Positions 26,919-36,125 of a stretch of DNA of 64,000 bases are shown piece after piece (position 1 is the first letter of the stretch; the number at the start of each line of letters is the position of its first letter). The position numbers and the translations under genes are program-made. The notes beneath the pieces are model-generated. The model ran no database searches. It was not told the DNA's origin and was given only the letters and a program-made list of their open reading frames with translations. Source of the DNA: Chryseobacterium taklimakanense (GTDB taxonomy: Bacteria > Bacteroidota > Bacteroidia > Flavobacteriales > Weeksellaceae); assembly GCF_900187185.1 (NCBI RefSeq), contig NZ_LT906465.1:2356001-2420000 (forward strand), read 5' to 3'.

Positions 26919-27428
26919 TTATGCTTTCACAAACTGCAGTTCGCCAAATACTTTAACATCGTCGCTCACCAAAACACCGCCGGTTTCCAGGGCTGCATTC
27001 CAGTTCAGTCCGAAATCACTTCTTTTAATTTTTCCTTCGAATGAGAAACCAGCCTTGGTGTTGCCCCAGGGATCTTTATTGATTCCACCGAAATCAACAT
27101 CCAGATCAATCGGTTTTGTAACACCGTTGATGGTAATTTCGCCGGTAACATCTCCGTTCAGCGAATTTGCGGAGAAGGTAATAGCAGGATGCTGTTCTGC
27201 ATTGAAAAATTCAGCACTTTTTAGGTGCGCATCTCTGTCAGTGTTGTTGGTATCCACTGAATCGGTTTCTACGGTCGCTGTTACTTTAGCGTTTTTGAAG
27301 GTATCATCTTCGCTTTCAAGTTCTGCGCTGAACGTGTTGAACTGCCCTTTTACCTTGGAAATCATCATGTGTTTTACACTGAACATAATTTCACTGTGAG
27401 TTGGGTCCAGGTTCCATTTCGTTGCCAT
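26919..27428 (-). CDS. YceI-family lipid-binding-like protein
   Basis: The 169-residue protein has the YceI lipocalin-like barrel: it opens WNLDPTHSEIMFSVKHMMISKVKGQF, and AEFFNAEQHPAITF, ITINGVTKPIDLDV and RSDFGLNWNAALETGGVLV follow in the usual order. Related proteins bind isoprenoid chains. No signal peptide is present, so this one is cytoplasmic, unlike E. coli YceI. The family in flavobacteria is linked by inference to stress or quinone handling only. A TACCTTTG box at 27468-27475 lies 39 nt upstream. Confidence 0.92.
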   Translation of the reverse strand: MATKWNLDPTHSEIMFSVKHMMISKVKGQFNTFSAELESEDDTFKNAKVTATVETDSVDTNNTDRDAHLKSAEFFNAEQHPAITFSANSLNGDVTGEITINGVTKPIDLDVDFGGINKDPWGNTKAGFSFEGKIKRSDFGLNWNAALETGGVLVSDDVKVFGELQFVKA

Positions 27429-27575
27429 AATATTTTGATTTTTAGTTAATATTTAAATTTGATAAAGCAAAGGTACAGCTGTAACAAATTGCAGACATTG
27501 ATGTATGATAAGAAAGTAAAATTACAGTTTCCGGCGGCGGTTTTGTAAGAAGGTAAAATTAATTAAAAAAACAAA

Positions 27576-28343
27576 TCAACGCTGCTTTTCTGTCAAATAT
27601 TTCCAATACCGCTTCGGAACGTGCTGAATATGAAGTTTCATGTTTTTTCTTGACGGGATACCGGTTTTCACAAAATAATTCTGCCACATTTTTTGGAAGT
27701 GCTTTTCTTCTTCGTGATGAAACTGTTCGGGATTTTTTAAGTTTTGAATTTGGGCAGATTCAGGATAGAAGAAATCCACGTTCTCCAAATCATAGATAAT
27801 GCCGTAATGTCTCTTCAAATCGAAAATCATCCATTTTTGATCGGCATAACGTTTTTCAAAATGATTTCCGATTAAAGGCAGGACATCGAAATCAGGTTCT
27901 ATTTTTGCAAAATAAAGATTATCTTTTAGCCTTTCAAACCGTACAAAAGCATGCATCCGGTGGATTTCGCGACGCATACTTTTGAGGATTTTTGAGATTT
28001 CCAGCATATCCCGATCCGCCAGATTTTGAAAAACATCCACCCCCGGATTTTGTAAAATGTCTTCAATACTTTTCAAAATCAGTCTTTCTTTATGAGGATG
28101 TTCTGACAGAAAAATTCTGAGTAAAATGCTGATGGTTTCTTTGCCGGATATTTGTTCGATTTTTGCCAAAACTCTCGCGCTTTTTTCAGCATTTTTAAAA
28201 ACCTGATGCTGTTCTGCAAAGAGATTTTCAGTAGAAAAATTTTGCTCTGCTACAATTTCTGCGTTTTCAAATTTATATTCAAAAACTTCAAAAATCGAAG
28301 TCAGTAAGCCTTCAAAACTACCATCGTAAAGTAGAATTTTCAT
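27576..28343 (-). CDS. DUF4130-type putative DNA repair/metabolism protein, partner of the radical SAM protein
   Basis: The 255-residue protein matches the family known as probable DNA metabolism protein (TIGR03915, DUF4130): it opens with LLYDGSFEGLLTSIFEVFE and carries FVRFERLKDNLYFAKIEPDFDVLPLIGNHF in two pieces and RYADQKWMIFD near 155-185. The C-terminal HVPKRYWKYLTE is also typical. In some bacteria the same domain is fused to a uracil-DNA-glycosylase-like domain, absent here. It begins one nucleotide after the stop of the radical SAM gene, so both are made from one message. No catalytic residue is known for this family, and its biochemical activity is unproven. Confidence 0.85.
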   Translation of the reverse strand: MKILLYDGSFEGLLTSIFEVFEYKFENAEIVAEQNFSTENLFAEQHQVFKNAEKSARVLAKIEQISGKETISILLRIFLSEHPHKERLILKSIEDILQNPGVDVFQNLADRDMLEISKILKSMRREIHRMHAFVRFERLKDNLYFAKIEPDFDVLPLIGNHFEKRYADQKWMIFDLKRHYGIIYDLENVDFFYPESAQIQNLKNPEQFHHEEEKHFQKMWQNYFVKTGIPSRKNMKLHIQHVPKRYWKYLTEKQR

Positions 28344-28344
28344 T

Positions 28345-29601
28345 TTAAAACAGTGAAAGTTGCTGGGAAAACGGGTTTTGCCATTTCGATTTTATGCTGT
28401 TCACAATAATCTGCCGCAGCTGCTTTTGGTCAATCATATTCGAAAAAACATTCTGCGTTTCAAATTCAACAAAATATTTTGCCCGATTCATGGCAACTCC
28501 CAATTTCTGTAAATGTTCCATTTCTAGCTTTCGGAATTTCCGCGCCATCAGAATTTTATTGACAGAGCGAACACCAACTCCCGGAATTCGCAACAGCATT
28601 TCTTTGCTTGCCGTATTGATGTTTACGGGAAATTTTTCACGGTTACGCAAAGCCCAGGCCAATTTTGGATCAATTTCCAGATCGAGAAAAGGATTTTGCA
28701 AATCCACAATTTCATCCGCCTGAAACCCATAAAAACGCATCAGCCAATCTGCCTGATACAACCGGTTTTCGCGCTGCATCGGAACTTGTGAAAAAACCGA
28801 GGGCAATCTCGGATCTTCCAGCATCGGAACGTAACCGGAATAATAAACGCGGCGCATTTCGTAATTTTTATAGAAATGATCGGCCACTTTAATGATTTTT
28901 AAATCGGTTTCATTGGTTGCACCCACAATCATTTGTGTAGATTGTCCTGCAGCCGCAAATTTTGGGACTTTTCTGAAAATTTTCTTTTCTTCCTTGTAAA
29001 GTGTGAGCTCATTTTTAATAAAAGTCATCGGTTTTACCATATCTGCGTGACTTTTTTCGGGAGCGAGAAGTTTTAAACCTTTTTCTGTGGGAATTTCAAG
29101 GTTAATGGAAAGTCGGTCTGCGTAAAGCCCAGCTTCTTTTAAAATTTCATCACTTGCGCCGGGAATGGTTTTCAGATGAATATAGCCGAAAAATTTGTGC
29201 TCCTGCCGAAGTTTTTTTGCCACACGAACCAGCCGTTCCATGGTTGTATCGGCATCTTTAAAAATTCCGGAACTCAGGAACAAGCCTTCAATATAATTTC
29301 TGCGGTAAAAACTCATGGTAAGTTCCACCACTTCATCCACGGTGAAAGCAGCTCTTTTAACGTCGTTTGATTTCCGGGAAACACAATACGCACAATCGAA
29401 AATGCAGTGGTTTGTCAACAGAATTTTAAGCAGGGAAATACATCGTCCGTCTTCGGTGTAGCTATGGCAAATTCCCGAACCATGGCTGTTTCCAAGCCCG
29501 CCTTTGTTGGATCTTTTTCCTCCGCTGGATGCACAGGAAACATCATACTTTGCAGCATCTGCAAGGATTTCCAGTTTTTCGTTAAGGCGGTCGAAATTCA
29601 T
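28345..29601 (-). CDS. Putative DNA modification/repair radical SAM protein with C-terminal clamp-binding motif
   Basis: The 418-residue protein matches the radical SAM family (TIGR03916) always found paired with DUF4130 proteins. The iron-sulfur ligands are Cys66, Cys70 and Cys73 in CIFDCAYC. Extra Cys at 23, 45 and 54 may serve another cluster or metal. A helix-hairpin-helix DNA-binding unit lies at about 328-362 (INTASKEMLLRIPGVGVRSV). The last six residues are QQLSLF, the consensus for binding the DNA polymerase sliding clamp. Together these suggest a radical chemistry enzyme acting on DNA at replication or repair sites. A TATTTTTG box at 29625-29632 lies 23 nt upstream. The reaction itself is unknown. 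Confidence 0.88.
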   Translation of the reverse strand: MNFDRLNEKLEILADAAKYDVSCASSGGKRSNKGGLGNSHGSGICHSYTEDGRCISLLKILLTNHCIFDCAYCVSRKSNDVKRAAFTVDEVVELTMSFYRRNYIEGLFLSSGIFKDADTTMERLVRVAKKLRQEHKFFGYIHLKTIPGASDEILKEAGLYADRLSINLEIPTEKGLKLLAPEKSHADMVKPMTFIKNELTLYKEEKKIFRKVPKFAAAGQSTQMIVGATNETDLKIIKVADHFYKNYEMRRVYYSGYVPMLEDPRLPSVFSQVPMQRENRLYQADWLMRFYGFQADEIVDLQNPFLDLEIDPKLAWALRNREKFPVNINTASKEMLLRIPGVGVRSVNKILMARKFRKLEMEHLQKLGVAMNRAKYFVEFETQNVFSNMIDQKQLRQIIVNSIKSKWQNPFSQQLSLF

Positions 29602-29624
29602 TTTATTATGTTAAATTGATAATT

Positions 29625-29632
29625 CAAAAATA
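29625..29632 (-). promoter_or_regulatory. -7 box of the radical SAM/DUF4130 operon
   Basis: TATTTTTG on the minus strand, 23 nt upstream of the ATG at 29601. Confidence 0.4.
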
Positions 29633-29726
29633 AAAATTAAAAACAGATTTTCAGAACGATTTCTGCTATAAATTCTAACAAAATTCATCCTTAAATCCCT
29701 ATATTTACCAATCAAAATTTTGAACT

Positions 29727-31055
29727 ATGAACCATCAACCGGTTGAAGGTTTTTCTAAACTTACAAAGCAGGGAAAAATCGATTGGATTGTAAATGAATA
29801 TCTTGAAGGAAACGAAGAATATCAGCAGATTTTGAAACAATACTGGAACGAAGATCCGGACCTGCAAAAACTTCACGAAGAATTCTCCGAAAATACCATT
29901 TCCAATTTTTATATGCCGTACGGAATTGCTCCCAACTTCCTGATTGACGGGAAACTGTTGGCTTTACCGATGGCGGTGGAAGAGAGTTCCGTAGTGGCAG
30001 CTGCCTCAAAATCTGCCAAATTCTGGTTGGATAAAGGCGGTTTCAAAACTACAATCATCAATACCAAAAAATTGGGTCACACGCATTTTATTTTCAAGGT
30101 TGAATCGCACAAACTGCAGCATTTTTTCAACTTTAAATTAAAGCAAAAACTCTTTGAAGCCACTGAAGACATCACCAAAAATATGCGCAGCCGCGGTGGC
30201 GGAATTTTAAATATCCGCTTAGTGGATAAAACAGCAGAAATGGATCATTATTTCCAACTGAAAGCCAGTTTCGATACGGTGGATTCTATGGGTGCGAATT
30301 TCATTAACTCGTGTCTGGAGCAGTTTGGTAAAACTTTGAAGGAAGAAGTTGCTAATGCCGATGATTTCACTCAGGAAGAAAAAGATTCTCTTCAGGTGGT
30401 GATGAATATTCTTTCCAATTACACGCCGGACTGTATCGTGCGCGCTGAAGTTTCCTGTAAAATTGATGATCTGAAAGATGACAGCGGGATTTCCAACGAA
30501 GAATTTGCCTGGAAATTCAAACAGGCGGTTACCATTGCCGAGATTGAACCGTTCCGTGCCACCACGCATAACAAAGGCATTATGAACGGTGTAGATGCAG
30601 TCGTAATTGCCACCGGAAACGATTTCCGTGCTACCGAAGCCTGTGCACACGCTTATGCTGCGAGAAACGGAAAATATTCTTCTTTAACGCATTGCACCAC
30701 CGATAACGGTGTTTTCAGGTTTTGGATCGATTTGCCGATCTCTGTGGGGGTTGTGGGCGGTTTGACGAACCTGCATCCGTTGGTGAAATTTTCTTTAGCT
30801 TTGCTTGGTAAGCCTTCAGCACAGGAATTGATGAGTATCTTAGCAGTTTCGGGACTGGCGCAGAATTTTGCGGCACTACGTTCACTGGTTACCACCGGAA
30901 TTCAGAAAGGGCATATGAAAATGCATTTGTTCAATATTCTGAACCAAATGGGTGCGACCGAAGAAGAGAAGCAGTATTTTGTGAATTATTTCAAAGATAA
31001 AACCGTAAGCCACCACGAGGTGATTGCGGAATTGGAGAGGATTAGAAATAAATAA
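29727..31055 (+). CDS. Hydroxymethylglutaryl-CoA reductase, class II-like
   Basis: The 442-residue enzyme interconverts HMG-CoA and mevalonate. The catalytic residues are visible: Glu in MAVEESSVVAA near 85, Lys in HNKGIMNG near 275, Asp in GNDFRA near 291 and His in KGHMKMHL near 395. Length and lack of a membrane domain place it in class II, often called degradative. In flavobacteria such genes serve isoprenoid synthesis by the mevalonate pathway. Other pathway genes are not in the window, and the cofactor (NADH or NADPH) cannot be read with certainty. Confidence 0.92.
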   Translation: MNHQPVEGFSKLTKQGKIDWIVNEYLEGNEEYQQILKQYWNEDPDLQKLHEEFSENTISNFYMPYGIAPNFLIDGKLLALPMAVEESSVVAAASKSAKFWLDKGGFKTTIINTKKLGHTHFIFKVESHKLQHFFNFKLKQKLFEATEDITKNMRSRGGGILNIRLVDKTAEMDHYFQLKASFDTVDSMGANFINSCLEQFGKTLKEEVANADDFTQEEKDSLQVVMNILSNYTPDCIVRAEVSCKIDDLKDDSGISNEEFAWKFKQAVTIAEIEPFRATTHNKGIMNGVDAVVIATGNDFRATEACAHAYAARNGKYSSLTHCTTDNGVFRFWIDLPISVGVVGGLTNLHPLVKFSLALLGKPSAQELMSILAVSGLAQNFAALRSLVTTGIQKGHMKMHLFNILNQMGATEEEKQYFVNYFKDKTVSHHEVIAELERIRNK

Positions 31056-31065
31056 TACGTTGTCA

Positions 31066-31100
31066 TGGCATTGCCGTCATTCTTCCTCCTCGCAATGGCA
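31066..31100. repeat. Imperfect inverted repeat downstream of HMG-CoA reductase
   Basis: TGGCATTGC (31066-31074) and GCAATGGCA (31092-31100) pair except at one base. The minus strand between them reads CGAGGAGGAAGAATGACGG, the kind of phrase seen in dispersed intergenic repeats. There is no T-run on the plus strand, so it is not a classic terminator. Confidence 0.35.
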
Positions 31101-31121
31101 AAAAAAATATAAAAATAGATT

Positions 31122-31292
31122 ATGATTCAGTATCTTCAATACGGTTTACCCCTAATTTTTATTGCGTTCGGCCTGGTGATTAAATTCAGTAAAAATCCAC
31201 GCTGGGATTCTTCGAGAAAAATGGCAAATATTCTCATTATTCTTGGAATTCTCACTTTGCTTGGACGGATTTTTTTGGATTACAGCAAATAA
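31122..31292 (+). CDS. Small membrane protein, 56 residues, unknown
   Basis: An ATG at 31122 opens a 56-codon frame (MIQYLQYGLPLIFIAFGLV at the start, GRIFLDYSK at the end) with two hydrophobic helices, about 6-22 and 34-51, joined by a short basic loop (KFSKNPRWDSSRK). The pattern of two helices with a positive loop and tidy ends suggests a real small inner-membrane protein. It lies between HMG-CoA reductase and the DUF423 gene on the same strand. I do not recognise a family. Confidence 0.6.
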   Translation: MIQYLQYGLPLIFIAFGLVIKFSKNPRWDSSRKMANILIILGILTLLGRIFLDYSK

Positions 31293-31406
31293 AAAAACCA
31301 ATTTGCCCAAACAGAAATCCGTCGGAAATTATTTCGTTTGGGTCGAATAATTTTTGATGAAAGCAAAGCAAATCGGTAATTTTTACCCAATTTTTAAAAG
31401 TAAAAT

Positions 31407-31793
31407 ATGAAAACACTTACATTGGTCATCGGTGCTGTTTACGGCGTTCTGTCGGTAATTTTAGGCGCATTTGGAGCGCACGCATTCAAAAAAATTTTAT
31501 CACCGGAAAAACTGGAAAGTTTTGAAACTGGAGTACGTTATCAGATGTACGCTGCATTTTTCCTGCTTTTTGTTGGCTATATTTTAAAATTTGAAACCAA
31601 ATCTGAAAACTGGATTTCCTGGCTGATGATTTTAGGGGCGTTGCTGTTCTCGTTCAGTATTTACCTTTTGGCGTTTCAGGATTACTGGGGAACAAACCTG
31701 AAATTTCTCGGCCCCATCACTCCGATCGGCGGAATGTTGATGATCGTGTCATGGGTAATGCTGATTTTTTATTTTGTAAAAGCAAAGCTTTAA
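31407..31793 (+). CDS. DUF423-family membrane protein
   Basis: The 128-residue protein has four membrane helices. The N-terminal helix runs into LGAFGAHAFKKIL, the hallmark of DUF423 (YgdD-like) proteins, and GVRYQMYAAFFLLFVG near 44 and GPITPIGGMLMI near 100 are further conserved blocks. Function is unknown in all members. It is followed after 61 nt by a small unknown gene. Confidence 0.9.
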   Translation: MKTLTLVIGAVYGVLSVILGAFGAHAFKKILSPEKLESFETGVRYQMYAAFFLLFVGYILKFETKSENWISWLMILGALLFSFSIYLLAFQDYWGTNLKFLGPITPIGGMLMIVSWVMLIFYFVKAKL

Positions 31794-31854
31794 GACACTG
31801 GGTATGAGATTTTTGGTCTGATATCTGATATCTCACACCTTAAAGCTATATATT

Positions 31855-32112
31855 ATGTTTTTCATATTTGGATTTAATAAGAAGCCGGTTGAAAAAATAA
31901 ACCGGCAGATTCGCAGAAACGGTTTTGATGTAAACGCCGTGATTACAGTTTATAAAAAATATTTTGAATTATTTTTTATTCCGCTGATACCACTTGGAAA
32001 AGCTTATTCCATCTACATTCCTCATACCGACGAATATTTTGAGCAGGGTGCTTTTTCCAAAATGCCTCCGGAACTGTTGGAAGTTTGCAGAGAAGCAGGA
32101 AGGACGGTTTAA
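31855..32112 (+). CDS. Small protein resembling zinc-ribbon family without cysteines
   Basis: This 85-residue protein is not clearly assigned. Its centre, ITVYKKYFELFFIPLIPLG near 38-56, closely resembles the hydrophobic core of short zinc-ribbon proteins in which two CxxC pairs flank that core. Here the Cys pairs are absent, and the only Cys is near the C-terminus. It might be a structural relative that lost metal binding, or the likeness may be chance. It is directly followed (1 nt) by the EamA gene and may share its message. Confidence 0.6.
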   Translation: MFFIFGFNKKPVEKINRQIRRNGFDVNAVITVYKKYFELFFIPLIPLGKAYSIYIPHTDEYFEQGAFSKMPPELLEVCREAGRTV

Positions 32113-32113
32113 G

Positions 32114-32986
32114 ATGAACAAAGCAAGAGCCGCTCTTTTCCTGGGAATTTTATGTATTTCGGTTTTTCCTGTGATTGTCAGGATGGGCCTGACTTCCGGA
32201 CTGATTTCCGCATTTTACAGGATGGCCATTGCAACAGCCTTATTATTTCCCGTTGCCGCCGTGTTGGGGAAACTGAAAATCGAAAGTAAAAAACAGTTTT
32301 TCGGACTGCTCCTTTGCGGCGTTCTTTTCGCTGCGGACATTGCAGTGTGGAATGTCTCTATACAAGGTTCTTCGGCAACACAGGCGACCTTGCTCACCAA
32401 TCTTTCACCCATTTGGGTAGGCGTGCTTTCATTCCTCTTTCTTAATTTTCGTCCCAAAAAAAGTTTTTGGCTCGGAACAGCTGTTGCTTTAACGGGGATG
32501 GTGGTTTTTGTGGGCTTTGACACGGTGCTCAATTTCAATTTCGATACGGCTTTTTTTCTCGGTATTCTTTCCGGAATTTTTTATGCCCTCTACATCCTCG
32601 TCAGTAAAAATGTGCTTCAAAAAATGGATGTCGTCACATTTATGGCGTTCAGTATGCTCTTCAGCAGCATTTTCTTATTTTTTGTAAATCTCTTTTTTGG
32701 GGAATCGTTTTGGGGATTTTCAACGGAAGCTTGGGTTTCCCTTTTGGTTCAGGGAATTGTCTGTCAGCTCATTGCGTGGCTGCTCATCATTTTTGCGACC
32801 AAAAGAATGCGCGCGACGCGGGTTTCATTAAGCTTGCTGAGTCAGGCGGTTTTCGCAGCGCTTTTGGCCACTGTCTTTCTGGATGAAAAACTTACCCTCA
32901 CTCATATGATAGGTGGTTTTCTCATTCTTTCCGGAATTGCAGTAACTTTTTATGAAAAAAAACATAAACATCCGGCTGATTTCTAA
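32114..32986 (+). CDS. EamA/DMT-family transporter
   Basis: With the ATG at 32114 the protein has 290 residues and about ten helices. The first half shows LCISVFPVIVRMGLTSGLISAFYRM and the second ends in FLDEKLTLTHMIGGFLILSGI, both normal for EamA exporters. The longer open frame from 31994 is rejected because it overlaps the upstream gene in another frame and lacks hydrophobic character there. It differs clearly from the EamA protein at 19479 and is not a tandem copy. Substrate unknown. Confidence 0.88.
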   Translation: MNKARAALFLGILCISVFPVIVRMGLTSGLISAFYRMAIATALLFPVAAVLGKLKIESKKQFFGLLLCGVLFAADIAVWNVSIQGSSATQATLLTNLSPIWVGVLSFLFLNFRPKKSFWLGTAVALTGMVVFVGFDTVLNFNFDTAFFLGILSGIFYALYILVSKNVLQKMDVVTFMAFSMLFSSIFLFFVNLFFGESFWGFSTEAWVSLLVQGIVCQLIAWLLIIFATKRMRATRVSLSLLSQAVFAALLATVFLDEKLTLTHMIGGFLILSGIAVTFYEKKHKHPADF

Positions 32987-33027
32987 AATCTTGCTGTATC
33001 TAATATTTTTCTTCCGCCAATTTTCAC

Positions 33028-33035
33028 TAAATTTG
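33028..33035 (+). promoter_or_regulatory. -7 box of sucC
   Basis: TAAATTTG, 41 nt upstream of the ATG at 33077; no clear -33 partner. Confidence 0.45.
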
Positions 33036-33076
33036 TAAATCTAAAAATTCAGAAAAAAATCTAACAAAAAAATATT

Positions 33077-34270
<1,194 letters not shown>

Positions 34271-34294
34271 GATTTTTCGAAAATATTTAGAATG

Positions 34295-34318
34295 AAGCGC
34301 CTTTTTGGCGCTTTCTTT
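34295..34318 (+). terminator. Terminator of sucC
   Basis: AAGCGCC/GGCGCTT stem (34295-34301, 34307-34313) with a 5-T loop and a T-rich tail. Confidence 0.85.
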
Positions 34319-34330
34319 ATGATGTGTGAA

Positions 34331-34362
34331 TTGATGAAATTCCTTCAAAATCCTTAAATTTG
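34331..34362 (+). promoter_or_regulatory. Promoter of ruvX-def
   Basis: TTG at 34331-34333, a 21-nt spacer and TAAATTTG at 34355-34362. The ATG follows after only 6 nt. Confidence 0.6.
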
Positions 34363-34368
34363 CACACT

Positions 34369-34800
34369 ATGGGACAGATTATGGCAATAGATTATGGAAA
34401 GAAGCGCACAGGTATTGCCGTAACCGATGACATGCAGATCATCGCCAGCGGTTTGGATACCGTGGAAACTGCGAGGATTTTTGAATTTCTGAAGAAATAT
34501 TTTTCAGAAAACCAGATTGAAAGCATCGTCATTGGACTGCCCATAGATTTGAGGGGTAATATGTCGGAAGTGGAAGCCGATATTCAGAGGTTTATCGAAA
34601 ATTTCCGCAAGGAATATCCACAGATTCCGGTTTCCAGATTGGATGAAAGATTTACCTCCAAAATAGCGTCATTATATATCAGCCAAAGCGCTAAAAGCCG
34701 TAAGGAACGCCAAAGCAAAGCGCTGATTGATAAAGTGAGTGCCACCCTTATTTTACAGAATTTTCTGGAACAGAAGCAAAGAGGCAATTCTTTGTTTTAA
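34369..34800 (+). CDS. ruvX: RuvX/YqgF-family Holliday junction resolvase-like nuclease
   Basis: The 143-residue protein has the RNase H-like fold of YqgF. MAIDYGKKRTGIAVTD near the N-terminus supplies the first acidic residue, VIGLPIDLRG near 57 is conserved, and RLDERFTS near 93 and the late Asp region (KALIDKVSATLIL) complete the site. The family takes part in 16S rRNA end processing and possibly recombination. I start at 34369 and not at the TTG at 34360, which lies in the -7 box. It is followed closely by def. Confidence 0.93.
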   Translation: MGQIMAIDYGKKRTGIAVTDDMQIIASGLDTVETARIFEFLKKYFSENQIESIVIGLPIDLRGNMSEVEADIQRFIENFRKEYPQIPVSRLDERFTSKIASLYISQSAKSRKERQSKALIDKVSATLILQNFLEQKQRGNSLF

Positions 34801-34817
34801 ACAAATTCAAATTTAGA

Positions 34818-35390
34818 ATGATTTTACCAATTCGCGCCTTTGGCGATCCGGTTTTAAGGAAAGTAGGAAAGAATATTGATAAAGATTACCCTGAACTTCA
34901 GGAGCTGATCGACAATATGTTTGAGACGATGTACAGTGCCAATGGGATTGGTCTTGCAGCGCCGCAAATTGGGCTTGATATCCGTCTATTCGTGGTTGAT
35001 GTATCGCCTTTGGCAGAAGATGAAGATTATATAGATATAGCCGGGGAGCTGAAAGATTTCAGAAAAGTTTTCATCAATGCAAAAATCCTGGAAGAAACCG
35101 GTGAAGAGTGGAAATTCAATGAAGGATGCCTCTCGATACCTGATGTGCGCGAAGATGTGAAACGTAAGGAAACGATCATCATAGAGTATTTAGACGAAAA
35201 TTTTGAGAAACATACCGAAACTTTTTCCGATATTCGTGCCCGCGTAATTCAGCATGAGTACGATCATATCGAGGGAATTCTGTTTACAGACCATCTTTCG
35301 TCCCTCAAAAAGAAGCTTGTGAAAGGCAAGCTGCAGAAGATTATGAAAGGCGAAACAGATGTGAATTATAAAATGAGGTTCCCGAAGTAA
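34818..35390 (+). CDS. def: Peptide deformylase
   Basis: Def removes the N-formyl group from new proteins. The 190-residue enzyme contains all three motifs: GIGLAAPQIG (43-52), EGCLSIP (102-108, metal-binding Cys104) and QHEYDH (145-150, His146, Glu147, His150). Length and spacing are normal. It follows ruvX by 17 nt and probably shares its promoter; a DUF5606 gene follows. Confidence 0.97.
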   Translation: MILPIRAFGDPVLRKVGKNIDKDYPELQELIDNMFETMYSANGIGLAAPQIGLDIRLFVVDVSPLAEDEDYIDIAGELKDFRKVFINAKILEETGEEWKFNEGCLSIPDVREDVKRKETIIIEYLDENFEKHTETFSDIRARVIQHEYDHIEGILFTDHLSSLKKKLVKGKLQKIMKGETDVNYKMRFPK

Positions 35391-35493
35391 AATTAGAAAT
35401 GGTTTGAGGTTTTGAAATGGTTCGAGAGTTCAAAAGAACATCATAGATTTGAAAAACAATCAAACTGTCAAACAAGATTTAAAAATTAAAATT

Positions 35494-36057
35494 ATGTTGT
35501 TAGAAAAAATTATTTCAATTTCAGGTAAGCCGGGCTTGTTTAAGCTGGTTTCACAGTTGAGAAACGGTTTTATTATTGAAGACGTTACCACAAAAAAGAA
35601 AGTAAGCATCGGGAATTCTTCACAGGTGAGTTTGCTCGATAATATTGCGATGTTTACTTTTGATAAAGAAGTTCCGTTATTCGATGTTTTTGAAAATATT
35701 GCAAAACAGCACGATTACAAAGAGACCATTTCCCATAAATCTAATGACGCAGAACTTAAAGCGTTTATGGAAAAAGCGTTGCCAAATTACGATACAGAGC
35801 GCGTTTACCTATCTGATATCAAAAAACTTTCACAGTGGTACAACATCCTTCACAAGGCCGGTTATATCACACCTGACAGCTTCGTAAAAGCTGAAGGAGA
35901 AGTAGCTTCAGAAGAAGCTGCAACTGAAGAAAAAGCAGAAAAAAAACCAGCTGCCAAGAAAGCTGCTCCAAAAACTGAAAAGCCCGCAGCTCCAAAAGCC
36001 AAAGCATCTTCCGGTGCAAAATCAACGGTAAAAACTACACAGAGAAAACAGGGATAA
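35494..36057 (+). CDS. DUF5606 domain protein with Ala/Lys-rich tail
   Basis: The 187-residue protein opens MLLEKIISISGKPGLFKLVSQ, matching the Bacteroidota-specific DUF5606 family of unknown role. Residues 1-130 form the conserved part (with YLSDIKKLSQWYNILHKAGY near 108). The last 50 residues are low-complexity Ala, Lys, Glu and Pro, ending in KSTVKTTQRKQG, and look like a flexible, positively charged tail that could contact nucleic acid. The start at 35494 is preferred over the earlier in-frame codon because the family begins with this sequence. A strong terminator follows. Confidence 0.88.
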   Translation: MLLEKIISISGKPGLFKLVSQLRNGFIIEDVTTKKKVSIGNSSQVSLLDNIAMFTFDKEVPLFDVFENIAKQHDYKETISHKSNDAELKAFMEKALPNYDTERVYLSDIKKLSQWYNILHKAGYITPDSFVKAEGEVASEEAATEEKAEKKPAAKKAAPKTEKPAAPKAKASSGAKSTVKTTQRKQG

Positions 36058-36081
36058 ACAGATTTTATCCTTAAATTTATA

Positions 36082-36118
36082 TCCCACAGAATGCTGTTAT
36101 TCTGTGGGAATTTTATTT
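36082..36118 (+). terminator. Terminator of the DUF5606 gene
   Basis: Perfect 11-bp stem TCCCACAGAAT/ATTCTGTGGGA (36082-36092, 36099-36109), 6-nt loop, then ATTTTATTT. It lies only 8 nt before the mazG start. Confidence 0.85.
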
Positions 36119-36125
36119 ACAGTTT

